Shown in pieces: positions 24,528 to 33,119 of a stretch of 64,000 bases of DNA. The DNA is taken from contig JAWLBM010000003.1 of NCBI GenBank assembly GCA_041687675.1, positions 1 through 64,000 of the forward strand, given 5' to 3'. The DNA comes from JAWLBM01 sp041687675. Lineage in GTDB: Bacteria; Pseudomonadota; Alphaproteobacteria; Rhizobiales; Pleomorphomonadaceae. Position numbers and translations under genes: made by a program. Each line of letters opens with the position of its first letter. Position 1 is the stretch's first letter. Below the pieces are notes generated by a model that was given only the letters and a program-made list of their open reading frames with translations, was not told the DNA's origin and did not search any database.

Positions 24528-26156
24528 TCAGCCGCCCGCCTCGTCGGCGGCGATGAAGTCCGCCGCGCGCATGCCGACCATCATCGCCGGCGCGTTGGTG
24601 TTGCCGGAGGGCACGAAGGGGAACACCGAGGCGTCGACGATGCGGAGCCCGTCGAGGCCGTGCACCCTCAGCCGGTGGTCGACCACCGCCCGCGCGGGGT
24701 CGGGCCCCATGCGGCAGCTTCCGACCGGGTGGTAGACCGAGTAGGCCCGGGCCCGCAGGTCGGCCACGAGGTCCTCGTCGGCGACGGCGGGGCCGGGTCG
24801 GATCTCCTCGGCGATGAGGCCGGAAAGGGCGGCGGTGCGCGACAGCGCGCGCAGGAACAGGGCGCCGCGGCGGGCGGTCTCCACGTCCTCCGGGGTCGCC
24901 AGCAGCCCGAGCCGGATCGCCGGCGGCACGGCGGGATCGGCGGAGCGGATCGCGATCTCGCCTCGGCTGGTCGGCCGGCAGGGGGAGATCGACAGGCAGA
25001 AGCCCGGGAAGGGGTCGGTCCGGGTGATCTTGCGGGTCGGGGTCGGCGGCACCCGCTCGTAGGAGAGCGGCGAGAAGTAGACCTGCACGTCGGGCCGGTC
25101 CGCCTCCGGGTGCGAGCGGATGTAGCCGCCTGCATGGTTGACGCTGATCGACAGCGGCCCGCGCCTCGTGAGCAGGTAGCGCAGCCCCGCGGTCAGCCGT
25201 CCTGCGAGGGGGGAGAAGATGTCGTTGAGGGTGGGCTCGGTCGCCCGGTGGATGTGGTCGTAGCAGATGTGGTCCTGCAGGTGCCGCCCGACCGCCGGCA
25301 GGTGGTGCAGGACCGGCACCCCCACCCCGGCGAGCACCTCCGCCGGCCCGATGCCGGAGACCTGGAGGAGTTGCGGCGTGCCGATCGAGCCGCCGGCGAG
25401 GATCACGCCGCGGCCGGCCCGCACCTCCTCCTCCGGACCGTCGCCCCGGCGGAAGGCGACGCCGACGGCGCGGCGGCCGTCGAGGATCACCCGCGTCGCC
25501 CGGGCGCGGGTGACGCAGCTGAGGTTGCCCTGGCCGCGGACCGGCCAGAGGAAGGCTCGCGCCGAGGAGAGCCGCATCCCCCCGCGGGTGGTGATCTGGT
25601 AGTGCCCGGCACCCTCGATGGTCTCGCCGTTGAGGTCCGCGGTCCGCGCCATGCCGAGTTCGGCGGCGGCTGCGAAGAAGCGGTCGGCGAGGGGGTGGCA
25701 CTCGCCGTCCTGGCAGGTCACCGTGACCGGCCCGCCGGCGCCGTGGTAGGGGCCGGCGCCGAGGGCGTGGTCCTCCATCCGCCGGTAGGCCTCCAGCACC
25801 TCGGCCCAGCCCCAGCCGGGATTGCCCTCTGCCTCCCAGTCCTCGAAGTCGCCGCGCTGGCCGCGCGAGTAGACCATCGCGTTGATCGAGCTCGATCCGC
25901 CCACCACCTTGCCGCGCGGCACGTAGATCGGCCGGCCGTCGAGGCCCGGCTCCGGCTCGGACATGTACATCCAGTTGACGCGGGGATTGCGGAAGCTGTG
26001 GCCGTAGCCGACCGGCACCAGCGTCCAGAAGCCGATGTCGGAGGGGCCGGCCTCGAGCAGGAGCACCCGGCGGCGGCCGTCGGCGGCGAGCCGGCCGGCC
26101 ACGGCGGCGCCCGCGGATCCCGCGCCCACGACCACATAGTCCGCGACCGGCTCCAT
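24528..26156 (-). CDS. GMC family FAD oxidoreductase (choline/alcohol dehydrogenase-like)
   Basis: A 542-residue glucose-methanol-choline oxidoreductase. The N-terminal ADP-binding loop is YVVVGAGSAGAAVAGRLAAD, the GMC signature 1 region is RGKVVGGSSSINAMVYSRGQ near residue 80, and signature 2 is GSIGTPQLLQVSGIGP near 258. The catalytic histidine is in YHPVGSCRMGPDP near 470 and an Asn/His-equivalent site is in PSGNTNAPAMM near 510. The family oxidises primary alcohols or polyols using FAD. The upstream sulfatase-like gene ends about 120 bases before its start on the same strand, so the two may act on one esterified alcohol, but this is inference. Confidence 0.9.
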   Translation of the reverse strand: MEPVADYVVVGAGSAGAAVAGRLAADGRRRVLLLEAGPSDIGFWTLVPVGYGHSFRNPRVNWMYMSEPEPGLDGRPIYVPRGKVVGGSSSINAMVYSRGQRGDFEDWEAEGNPGWGWAEVLEAYRRMEDHALGAGPYHGAGGPVTVTCQDGECHPLADRFFAAAAELGMARTADLNGETIEGAGHYQITTRGGMRLSSARAFLWPVRGQGNLSCVTRARATRVILDGRRAVGVAFRRGDGPEEEVRAGRGVILAGGSIGTPQLLQVSGIGPAEVLAGVGVPVLHHLPAVGRHLQDHICYDHIHRATEPTLNDIFSPLAGRLTAGLRYLLTRRGPLSISVNHAGGYIRSHPEADRPDVQVYFSPLSYERVPPTPTRKITRTDPFPGFCLSISPCRPTSRGEIAIRSADPAVPPAIRLGLLATPEDVETARRGALFLRALSRTAALSGLIAEEIRPGPAVADEDLVADLRARAYSVYHPVGSCRMGPDPARAVVDHRLRVHGLDGLRIVDASVFPFVPSGNTNAPAMMVGMRAADFIAADEAGG

Positions 26157-26274
26157 CCGCCCTCCGAGCGTCCGTCCCGCCGAAGCACCGGCGGACCGGA
26201 CGAGGAGACACGGGCGGCGGCTCCGGCGGATAGTCCGGAACGGACCTCGCCGCGGTAGGGAAGCGGCAGCCGGG

Positions 26275-27801
26275 TCAGCGCACCTCGCCGCGGACCGCGC
26301 CGGCCGGGGTGAGCGCAACGGCGGCGAGGGTCTGGTCGAGATGGCGGGCGCGGTGGGCAAGCAGCCGCTCGGCAAGCTCGAGCCGGAGGTCGCGGCAGGC
26401 CGGGTCCTCCGCAAGGTTCACCGTCTCGCCGGGGTCCGCCGAGAGGTCGAAGAGGAGCGGCGGCAGGGCGGCGAAGTGGACGTATTTCGCCGTCGCGGTG
26501 CGGATCACCGCAAGGTTCAGCAACGAGGCCGGAAGGCCGAAGTGGGCCTGGCTCGCGCCCGCCTCCATGTCGCGGAAGTCGAATTCGAAGAAGGCGTGCT
26601 CGCGCCAGCCCGCCGGCGCCGCGCCCGCCAGGAAGGGCATCAGGGAGCGGCCGTCGGGGACGTGCGCCGGCTCGACGCCCATCGCCTCCGCCAGCGTCGG
26701 GAACAGGTCGGCGGCCTCGGTGAAGCGGTCGACGATGGCGCCGCGGGCGAAGCTGCCCTTGGGCGGGCGGATCACCAGCGGGATGTGGTAGCCGCCGTCG
26801 AGGAAGCCGCCCTTGCCGAAGCAGCAGTGGTCGCCCATCAGTTCGGCGTGGTCGGAGGTGATCACCACGAGCGTGTCGTCGAGCACGCCGCGGCTCGCCA
26901 GCGCCTCCATGATGCGGCCGATCTGGGCGTCCACCTCGGTGATCATGCCGAGGTAGATCGCCTTGATGATCCGCCGCTCCGCCTCGCTCCAGGCCGCCAC
27001 CAGCCCCTCGGCGCCGGGGATGAAGCTCGACTTCGGCGCCTTTCCGAGAAGCCAGGCCATGTAGGGATGCAGCCGGGCGGCCTCGGCCGGATCCTGCGGA
27101 CCGGCCGGGGCGGGCACGGCCGCCGGATCGTACATGGTGTTGTAGGGCGCGGGCACGATGAAGGGCGGGTGCGGCCGCAGCATCGAGACATGGGCGAACC
27201 AGGGCCGGCCGGCGTCCTGCTCGCCGAGCCAGCGGATGAACTCGCCGGCGAGAAAGGCGGTCTGCGTCTCCTCGGCCGAATAGACCGGCGGCGCCGGGCT
27301 CACCTCCGGCGCGGCGGGGTCGGCCGGGCGGTGCATCGCCGGCCAGGCGCGGGTTTCGTGGCCGCGTGCGCCGAGCCAGGAGAGCCAGGGCTTCTCGTCC
27401 TCGGGCAGCGGCTGTCGCACCGTGAAGCCGGGCAGCACGCCCTCGTAGGTGGTCAGCGCCGGGTCCGCCGGGGCCCGCACCCGCGGATCGGCCGAGGTGT
27501 CGGAGTAGCCGAACAGCGTCGGGTCGTAGCCGGCCCGCCGGGCGGCGCGGGCGACATTGTCGAAGCGGTCGTCGAGCGGCGTGCCGTTGGTGCAGACGCG
27601 GTTGTTCTGCTGGTAGAGGCCGGTGTAGAGCACCGCCCGCGCCGGCGAGCAGGGCGCCGCGCCGGCGTAGTGGCGGCGGAAGGTGACGCCCTCGGCGGCG
27701 ATCCGGTCGACGTTCGGGGTGTGCACGTGCCGCGCCCCCGCCGCGCCGAGGCTGTCGCCGCGCCATTGGTCGGCGGTGAGGAACAGGATGTTCGGGCGCA
27801 T
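26275..27801 (-). CDS. Sulfatase / phosphonate-monoester-hydrolase-like enzyme
   Basis: A 508-residue alkaline-phosphatase-superfamily hydrolase. The formylglycine-forming signature CSPARAVLYTGLY begins at Cys51, with Arg55 in place, so an FGE-type maturase is needed. Metal ligands are in the N-terminal LFLTADQWRGDS (Asp11) and in VVITSDHAELMGDH near residue 310. The run LYTGLYQQNNRV, GYDPTLFGY and RPHPPFI recalls the phosphonate monoester hydrolase subgroup more than classic arylsulfatases. Such enzymes are promiscuous between sulfate, phosphate and phosphonate esters. No signal peptide is present, so it should be cytoplasmic. It faces the ABC transporter operon divergently, which suggests an imported ester as substrate. 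Confidence 0.87.
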   Translation of the reverse strand: MRPNILFLTADQWRGDSLGAAGARHVHTPNVDRIAAEGVTFRRHYAGAAPCSPARAVLYTGLYQQNNRVCTNGTPLDDRFDNVARAARRAGYDPTLFGYSDTSADPRVRAPADPALTTYEGVLPGFTVRQPLPEDEKPWLSWLGARGHETRAWPAMHRPADPAAPEVSPAPPVYSAEETQTAFLAGEFIRWLGEQDAGRPWFAHVSMLRPHPPFIVPAPYNTMYDPAAVPAPAGPQDPAEAARLHPYMAWLLGKAPKSSFIPGAEGLVAAWSEAERRIIKAIYLGMITEVDAQIGRIMEALASRGVLDDTLVVITSDHAELMGDHCCFGKGGFLDGGYHIPLVIRPPKGSFARGAIVDRFTEAADLFPTLAEAMGVEPAHVPDGRSLMPFLAGAAPAGWREHAFFEFDFRDMEAGASQAHFGLPASLLNLAVIRTATAKYVHFAALPPLLFDLSADPGETVNLAEDPACRDLRLELAERLLAHRARHLDQTLAAVALTPAGAVRGEVR

Positions 27802-27941
27802 GGGACGGAGGGTCTCCGGTCTGCTCCGGTCGGTGGGCGGGTTTTCGCAGCTTCGGAGGAGACCCCGGGCCGCGAAAATGAGACCGAAGACTGAAATGCT
27901 TCGCGGGCTAATGACAGGGGCACGGAACTCACGTTACATTT

Positions 27942-27970
27942 TTGTCAGCGGAGTGTGACGGTCCTGTTAC
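27942..27970 (+). promoter_or_regulatory. Candidate sigma-70-type promoter for the ABC operon
   Basis: TTGTCA (27942-27947) and TGTTAC (27965-27970) are separated by 17 bases, a good fit to an alphaproteobacterial housekeeping promoter. It lies about 75 bases before the start of the solute-binding-protein gene, in the gap shared with the divergent sulfatase gene. Confidence 0.4.
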
Positions 27971-28042
27971 ACGCCGCCCATATCCGGTGCATGTTCCGGG
28001 CGCCCGCCGGGCGCTGTCAGCCGATCTCCAAGGGGTTTCAAA

Positions 28043-29161
28043 ATGACGATCTCCCGTCGCACCGTCCTCCAGGGCACGGCCGCGGCCGTGGCCATGCCGG
28101 CCGTGCTCCGCGCCCATGACGCCCTCGCCTCCTCCGGACAGGTCAATGTGTTCGCCTGGGGCGACTACATCCAGCAGAACCAGATCGACAAGTTCGAGAA
28201 GGACACCGGGATCAAGATCAACCTGTCGACCTTCGGCTCCAACGACGAGGCCGAGCAGAAGCTCAAGGCCGCCGGCGGCAAGGGCTTCGACGTGATCTTC
28301 CCGTCGGTTACCAACGGCAACAACTACTACCCGGACGGGCTTCTCCAGCCGCTCGACGAGGCGAAGCTCACCAACGCCGGCAATCTCATCCAGTCGATGG
28401 TCAACGACAGCGTGAAGCTCGGCGCCACCTATCGCGGCGAGCGGATGCTGATGCCGTTCAACTGGGGCACCGAGGCGATCACCTTCGACAGCTCCGTCTT
28501 CCCGATGGGCGACGACGAGGTTTCCTACGGCTCCATGTGGATGCCCGAGGCCGCCGGCAAGTCCGCCTTCCGGCAGAAGTCGGTGATCATGGGCGTCGGC
28601 CTCTACCTCGACGCGACCGGCAAGGTGCCGTCGAACCGGATGACCGACGTCTACAAGACCGAGGAGGACGCCCGCCGCGTGTGGGACGCCTGCGCCGCCT
28701 TCGTGATCGAGAACAAGGACAAGATCGCGGCCTTCTGGAACAACGCCACCGAGGCGACCAACGCCTTCACCCAGGCCGGCGCGGCCATCGGCCAGACCTG
28801 GGACACCACCGGCCTGCTGCTTGCGCGCGAGGACGCCAAGTGGAAGTACCGCATGCCCAAGGAAGGCGGCATCACCTGGATGGACTCGGTCGGCATCCCG
28901 TCCGGCGCCGAGAACGTCGACCAGGCCTACGCCTTCATGAACGCCCTGTTCACGCCGGAGATGGGTGGCATGATGTCCGCCAACACCGGCTACAACTCCG
29001 CGGTTGCGGGCGCGGCGGACTTTGCCGGCGATGACTACAAGCGCCAGTTCAACGAGGTCTACAACGAGAAGAACCTCGCGAACCTGTGGTGGTGGCTCGC
29101 CGACACGCCCTGGTTCGCCACGGTGCGCGAGGAATACGTGGACAAGATCACCAACGCCTGA
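28043..29161 (+). CDS. ABC transporter substrate-binding protein (PotD-like)
   Basis: A 372-residue periplasmic binding protein. The start has a twin-arginine leader (SRRTVLQGTAAAVAMPAVL, ending AHDALASS), so it is probably exported folded by Tat. The mature part has the spermidine/putrescine-type fold: VNVFAWGDYIQQNQIDKF opens it, with EKDTGIKINLSTFGSNDEA next. It captures a small cationic or amino-containing ligand for the ATPase and two permeases encoded directly downstream. The ligand is not readable from sequence; polyamine-like or opine-like compounds are possible. A strong hairpin after the stop, before the ATPase gene, should keep this first gene more abundant than the rest. Confidence 0.9.
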   Translation: MTISRRTVLQGTAAAVAMPAVLRAHDALASSGQVNVFAWGDYIQQNQIDKFEKDTGIKINLSTFGSNDEAEQKLKAAGGKGFDVIFPSVTNGNNYYPDGLLQPLDEAKLTNAGNLIQSMVNDSVKLGATYRGERMLMPFNWGTEAITFDSSVFPMGDDEVSYGSMWMPEAAGKSAFRQKSVIMGVGLYLDATGKVPSNRMTDVYKTEEDARRVWDACAAFVIENKDKIAAFWNNATEATNAFTQAGAAIGQTWDTTGLLLAREDAKWKYRMPKEGGITWMDSVGIPSGAENVDQAYAFMNALFTPEMGGMMSANTGYNSAVAGAADFAGDDYKRQFNEVYNEKNLANLWWWLADTPWFATVREEYVDKITNA

Positions 29162-29179
29162 GGCGGCGGTAACGAGACC

Positions 29180-29205
29180 GGAAGGCCGCGTCCGCGCGGC
29201 CTTCC
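29180..29205 (+). terminator. Intercistronic hairpin after the binding-protein gene
   Basis: An 11-pair perfect stem (GGAAGGCCGCG against CGCGGCCTTCC, loop TCCG) lies between the binding-protein gene and the ATPase gene. It lacks a full U tract, so it most likely protects the first cistron and partly blocks read-through, a usual way to make more binding protein than transporter. Confidence 0.6.
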
Positions 29206-29238
29206 CCGATGGCAGGGCGAGACGAGGGGGCCGTGGCG

Positions 29239-30318
29239 ATGCGCGGACAGGATGTCCGGTTGGACGCCGTTTCCATGACCTATCCGAACGGCTTCACCGC
29301 CGTTCACCCGACCGACCTCACCGTGGAGGCGGGCGAATTCTTCTCGATCCTCGGCCCCTCCGGCTGTGGCAAGACCACCATCCTCCGGATGATCTCCGGC
29401 TTCCTCGACCCGACCGGCGGCTCCATCTCGATCGGCGGCCGGCCGATGGAGGGGGTCGGCCCGAACCGGCGGCCGACGGCCCTCATCTTCCAGAACCTCG
29501 CGCTGTTCCCGCTGATGACGGTGTGGGAGAACGTCGCCTTCGGCCTCGAGGCGCGCGGCGTCGGCAGGGCCGAGCGGCGGCGGCGGGCCGACGAACTCCT
29601 CGCCCTGGTCGCGCTCGAGGGCCAGGCCGGCAAGAAGCCCGGCGAACTCTCCGGCGGCCAGCGCCAGCGCGTGGCGGTCGCCCGCGCGCTCGCGGTGGAG
29701 CCGGCGGTGCTGCTCCTCGACGAGCCGCTGTCGGCGCTCGACCTCAAGCTGCGCCAGCACATGCGCGCGGAACTCAAGGATATCCAGCGCAAGACCGGGG
29801 TCACCTTCATCTACATCACCCACGACCAGGGCGAGGCGCTGACCATGTCCGACCGGATCGCGGTGATGAACCGCGGCCGCATCGAGCAGGTCGGCCCGGG
29901 CGATGAGGTCTACAACGAGCCGGCGACGCCCTTCGTCGCGACCTTCGTCGGCGAACAGAACGGCTTCGCCGGCAAGGTGGTCGGCGGCTCCGGCGGCATG
30001 GTCGAGGTCGAGACGGCGCTCGGCCGCCTGGTCGGCCGGTCCCGCGGCGACCTCGCCCCGGGGGCGAGCGCCACGCTCTACGTGCGCCCCGAGCGCATGA
30101 GCCTCGTCGGCGGCGGCGGGCCCGGCCCGAACGTGCTCGAGGCGGAGGTGGAGCGCCGCGACCTCGAGGGCCCCTTCGTCACCCTGACGCTCAGGGCCGG
30201 CGGCCAGCCGATCTCGCTCCACATGGTCAACGCCGGCGACACCGGCGGACCGCTCGCCGGCGCCCGCCAGGTCGGCTTCCGTCCGGAGGACGCCCTCGTC
30301 ATGCCGGCGGGGGCCTGA
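29239..30318 (+). CDS. ABC transporter ATP-binding protein (PotA-like)
   Basis: A 359-residue ATPase. The Walker A motif is GPSGCGKTT near residue 40, the Q-loop is IFQNLALFP, the signature is LSGGQRQRVAVARAL near 140, Walker B is VLLLDEPLSALD and the H-loop is YITHDQGEAL. A C-terminal TOBE domain starts about residue 250. I prefer the ATG at 29239 because GAGGGGG lies about nine bases before it; an ATG ten codons earlier is possible but falls against the hairpin. It powers import by the two permeases encoded immediately downstream. Confidence 0.93.
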   Translation: MRGQDVRLDAVSMTYPNGFTAVHPTDLTVEAGEFFSILGPSGCGKTTILRMISGFLDPTGGSISIGGRPMEGVGPNRRPTALIFQNLALFPLMTVWENVAFGLEARGVGRAERRRRADELLALVALEGQAGKKPGELSGGQRQRVAVARALAVEPAVLLLDEPLSALDLKLRQHMRAELKDIQRKTGVTFIYITHDQGEALTMSDRIAVMNRGRIEQVGPGDEVYNEPATPFVATFVGEQNGFAGKVVGGSGGMVEVETALGRLVGRSRGDLAPGASATLYVRPERMSLVGGGGPGPNVLEAEVERRDLEGPFVTLTLRAGGQPISLHMVNAGDTGGPLAGARQVGFRPEDALVMPAGA

Positions 30319-30322
30319 GCCG

Positions 30323-31567
30323 ATGGGCGTGATCGCCAGGAGCTTCGGCCGCCCCCTCTCGGTCCTCATCCTCGGGCTCACCGCGGTGTGGATTTTCGGG
30401 CTGATCCTGCTGCCGCAGGTCTCGATGATCAGTCGCGCCTTCCTCGTCGAGGACCGCGGCGGCGTCTCGGCGCAGCTGGCCATGGAGATCGACCAGGCCT
30501 ATCTCGACCGCTTCGCCATCGACCAGGAATTGAAGAGCCTGAGGAGCGGGGCGGGACCGGCCGCGCCCGCCGCGCCGTCCCCGTTCGCCCCGACGATCGG
30601 GGCCCCGTCCCCGGCCGCGCCGCAGGTGACGGCGCCCTCGATCACCGCTCCCTCGATCACCGCTCCCTCGATCGGAGCGCCCCCGGCCGCGACGCCGTCG
30701 CCCCCCGCGGCGCCGGCGGTGGACGCGGAGGCCGCTGCGGCCCGCATCGCCGAACTCGAGGCGGAGCGCGCGGCCGTCGAGGCCCGGATCGCGGAGCTGG
30801 AGGCGCAGGAGAGCGGGCCGGCCGCCCTCGACCGGGTGGTCTCCGTCGGCAACTTCACCTCGATGTCGGAGATCCACTTCCGGATCTTCCTCGCCACCAT
30901 CGGCTATGCGGTGGCGGTGACGCTGCTCGCCCTCGCCATCTGCTATCCGGTCGCCTACGCGGTCGCCACGGCGGCCTCGGCGAACCGGGCGGCGCTGCTG
31001 CTGCTCTGCCTCGTCATCCCCTATGCGATCAACGAGCTGCTGCGGATCTTCGCCTGGGTGATGATCCTGGAGAAGCAGGGCCTCATCAACACGGCGCTGG
31101 ACGCCCTCGGGGTGATCGACTTCGCCCGCGGCGAGGGGGTGCGCTGGGTCGCCTCCAACTGGGCCGTCTTCGCGGTGATGGTCTACGCCTATGTGCTGTT
31201 CATGGTCTTCCCGATCTACAACACCATCGACACGCTGGACCGCAACCAGATCGAGGCCGCGCGCGACCTCGGCGCCTCGACCTGGCGGATCCACGCGCGG
31301 GTCGTGATCCCGCACGCCAAGCCCGGCATCGCGGTCGGCTCGATCATGACCTTCATGCTCTCGGCCGGGTCGATCGCCGTTCCGGAGATCGTCGGGCGCG
31401 GCATGCATCCGGACTGGTTCAGCCAGGTGATCTACCGGCGCTTCTTCGAGGCCGACAGCTGGAACCAGGGGGCGGCCTACTCGCTGGCGCTGCTGGTCGC
31501 CTGCATGCTCTTCATCCTCGCCGTGATGACCGTCTTCCGGGTCGGCATCCGCGACATCGCGAAGTAG
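30323..31567 (+). CDS. ABC transporter permease (PotB-like) with inserted Pro/Ala-rich and coiled-coil segment
   Basis: A 414-residue inner-membrane permease. The first span is about residues 16-36. The periplasmic loop that follows is unusually long: a helical start (LAMEIDQAYLDRFAIDQEL), a Pro/Ala-rich linker over about 75-131 with tandem APSIT units, and a coiled-coil helix over 132-162 (AARIAELEAERAAVEARIAE). The normal permease core resumes at about 190 (IFLATIGYAVAVTLLALAI), with the cytoplasmic EAA motif in EAARDLGASTWRIHARVVIP near 310. Typical PotB proteins are about 280 residues and lack this loop, so it may dock the binding protein or another envelope part. It starts four bases after the ATPase stop. 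Confidence 0.9.
   Translation: MGVIARSFGRPLSVLILGLTAVWIFGLILLPQVSMISRAFLVEDRGGVSAQLAMEIDQAYLDRFAIDQELKSLRSGAGPAAPAAPSPFAPTIGAPSPAAPQVTAPSITAPSITAPSIGAPPAATPSPPAAPAVDAEAAAARIAELEAERAAVEARIAELEAQESGPAALDRVVSVGNFTSMSEIHFRIFLATIGYAVAVTLLALAICYPVAYAVATAASANRAALLLLCLVIPYAINELLRIFAWVMILEKQGLINTALDALGVIDFARGEGVRWVASNWAVFAVMVYAYVLFMVFPIYNTIDTLDRNQIEAARDLGASTWRIHARVVIPHAKPGIAVGSIMTFMLSAGSIAVPEIVGRGMHPDWFSQVIYRRFFEADSWNQGAAYSLALLVACMLFILAVMTVFRVGIRDIAK
30632..30676 (+). repeat. Three 15-base tandem units coding APSIT repeats
   Basis: Three in-frame copies of GCN-CCC-TCG-ATC-ACC/GGA follow one another and encode Ala-Pro-Ser-Ile-Thr/Gly in the periplasmic linker of the permease. The first two copies differ at a single base, so the stretch could change length by slippage. 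Confidence 0.85.
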
Positions 31568-31575
31568 GGGCCCCG

Positions 31576-32418
31576 ATGGCATCGGCGACCGAGAGCCTCC
31601 CCGCCGGCCGGATCCCGGCCGCCGCCCGCAGGAGCCGGACGGACTGGCCGGCGGCGATCCTCAGCGGCTACATGCTGGTCTTCTTCGCCTGGATGTTCCT
31701 GCCGCTGCTGCTGATGGTGATCGCCGCCTTCAACGCCAACCCGACCCCCTCCGCCACGGAATGGCAGGGCTTCACGCTGCAGTGGTTCCGCGAGCTGCCG
31801 CAGGACCAGCGCTTCGTGCAGGGCCTCTGGCATTCCGTCCTGATCGCCTGCGGGGTGATCGTGGTGGCGATCCCGATGGGGCTCTCCGGGGCGCTCTTGC
31901 TCTCCCGGCTGGAGAGCCGGGCGAACACCTTCCTCTACGCGCTGCTGGTCTCGCCCATCCTGACGCCGGGGATCGTGCTCGGCGCCACCACCATGATCTT
32001 CTGGCGCGACGCCTTCGGCCTGCAGGCGGGCCTCTTCACCACGGTCATGGCGCACACCTCCTTCATCGCCGCCTACTGCATGCTGATGTTCATGGCGAGG
32101 CTCCAGCGGCAGGACCGGGCGCTGGAGGAGGCCGGCCTCGACCTCGGCGCCTCGCCCGTCTTCGTGTTCCGCCGGGTGACGCTGCCGTTCCTGATGCCGA
32201 CGGTGCTGACGGCCTCCTTCATCGCCTTCCTGCAGTCCTTCGAGAACTACAACACCACCTTCTTCGCCATCGGCGGCTCCTGGACGCTGGTGACCGAGAT
32301 CGGCAGCCGCATGCGCTTCGGCCTGTCGCCGATGATCAACGCCATCGGCGTCATCTTTATCGTGCTCACGGTGGTCGTTGCGGTCACCCACACGCTTCTG
32401 GCAAGACGGCGCGGATGA
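31576..32418 (+). CDS. ABC transporter permease (PotC-like)
   Basis: A 280-residue partner permease of ordinary size, with about six spans. The first is near residues 27-49 (AILSGYMLVFFAWMFLPLLL), and the coupling-helix EAA motif is EEAGLDLGASPVFVFRRVTLP near residue 190. It should pair with the upstream PotB-like protein in the membrane. Its TGA stop overlaps the ATG of the next gene by four bases, which ties that gene of unknown function to the transporter. Confidence 0.93.
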   Translation: MASATESLPAGRIPAAARRSRTDWPAAILSGYMLVFFAWMFLPLLLMVIAAFNANPTPSATEWQGFTLQWFRELPQDQRFVQGLWHSVLIACGVIVVAIPMGLSGALLLSRLESRANTFLYALLVSPILTPGIVLGATTMIFWRDAFGLQAGLFTTVMAHTSFIAAYCMLMFMARLQRQDRALEEAGLDLGASPVFVFRRVTLPFLMPTVLTASFIAFLQSFENYNTTFFAIGGSWTLVTEIGSRMRFGLSPMINAIGVIFIVLTVVVAVTHTLLARRRG

Positions 32419-33119
32419 GGATCCGCTTCACCTGCCTGCCGGGGTTCGAGGGCCGCATTCCGAGGCCGCGCCCGGCGGACGGCGCGCTGCCCGACTGGCT
32501 GCGCCGGATGCCCGCCGGCGCGCCGAGCGCGGTGCTCGCCGGCGCCGAGGTGCGCACCGTGAAGCAGTGCCCGCCCTTCGTGGACGCCATGCGCGCCGGC
32601 ATCCTCTTCCCGCTGGCGGCGGACGTGACGGTGGCGGGCGGCGAGCTCTCCTGGGACTGGGACGCGCCGGTCCACCCGGCGGCGCGCGTCACCCGCTCGC
32701 CGCTCGGCCTGCACGTGCCGGAGCAGGCGACGGGGGTGCCCGGCGCGGAGGCGGGGCGCTTCGTCCTCAAGTTCACCAACTACTGGACCGTCGCCCTGCC
32801 GGAGGGCTGGTCGATGCTGTTCGGCCACCCGGCCAACCGCATGGACCTGCCCTTCCGCACGCTGACGGGCCTCGTCGACGCCGACCGCTGGCGCGACGGC
32901 TTCGTCCACTTCCCGGCGATCTGGACCGACCCGGCCTTCGAGGGCCGGCTCGCCGCCGGCACCCCGGTCGCCCAGGGCTACCCGGTGCCGCGCGAGGCGC
33001 TGGAGCTCGACTTCGCCGAGATGGACGAGGCGGACCTTGCCCGCCACCTCGAGGTGCAGGACGCCCTGCAGGAGGACCCCGGCCTCTACCGCCGCAGCTA
33101 CCGCGTCGGGCCCGCCTGA
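32415..33119 (+). CDS. Conserved protein of unknown function coupled to the ABC transporter
   Basis: A 234-residue cytoplasmic-looking protein without signal or membrane segments. Visible conserved-looking blocks are IPRPRPADGALPDWLRRMP, TVKQCPPFVDAMRAGILFPL near 48, FTNYWTVALPEGWSMLFGHP near 122 and FRTLTGLVDADRWRDGFVHF near 148. I recall unnamed proteins of this pattern in other proteobacteria, but no function. The ATGA overlap with the permease gene makes co-translation certain if the operon is expressed, so it probably handles or modifies the imported compound. Many aromatic residues and the lack of a classic nucleotide motif suggest a small-molecule-binding beta-rich fold. Its 3' end overlaps the convergent TPR gene by 22 bases. 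Confidence 0.75.
   Translation: MRIRFTCLPGFEGRIPRPRPADGALPDWLRRMPAGAPSAVLAGAEVRTVKQCPPFVDAMRAGILFPLAADVTVAGGELSWDWDAPVHPAARVTRSPLGLHVPEQATGVPGAEAGRFVLKFTNYWTVALPEGWSMLFGHPANRMDLPFRTLTGLVDADRWRDGFVHFPAIWTDPAFEGRLAAGTPVAQGYPVPREALELDFAEMDEADLARHLEVQDALQEDPGLYRRSYRVGPA

Noticed and set aside
30590..30720. Pro/Ala-rich tract in the permease as a frameshift or sequencing error
   Set aside because: The frame stays open on both sides, and permease motifs resume in the same frame, so it is a true insertion.
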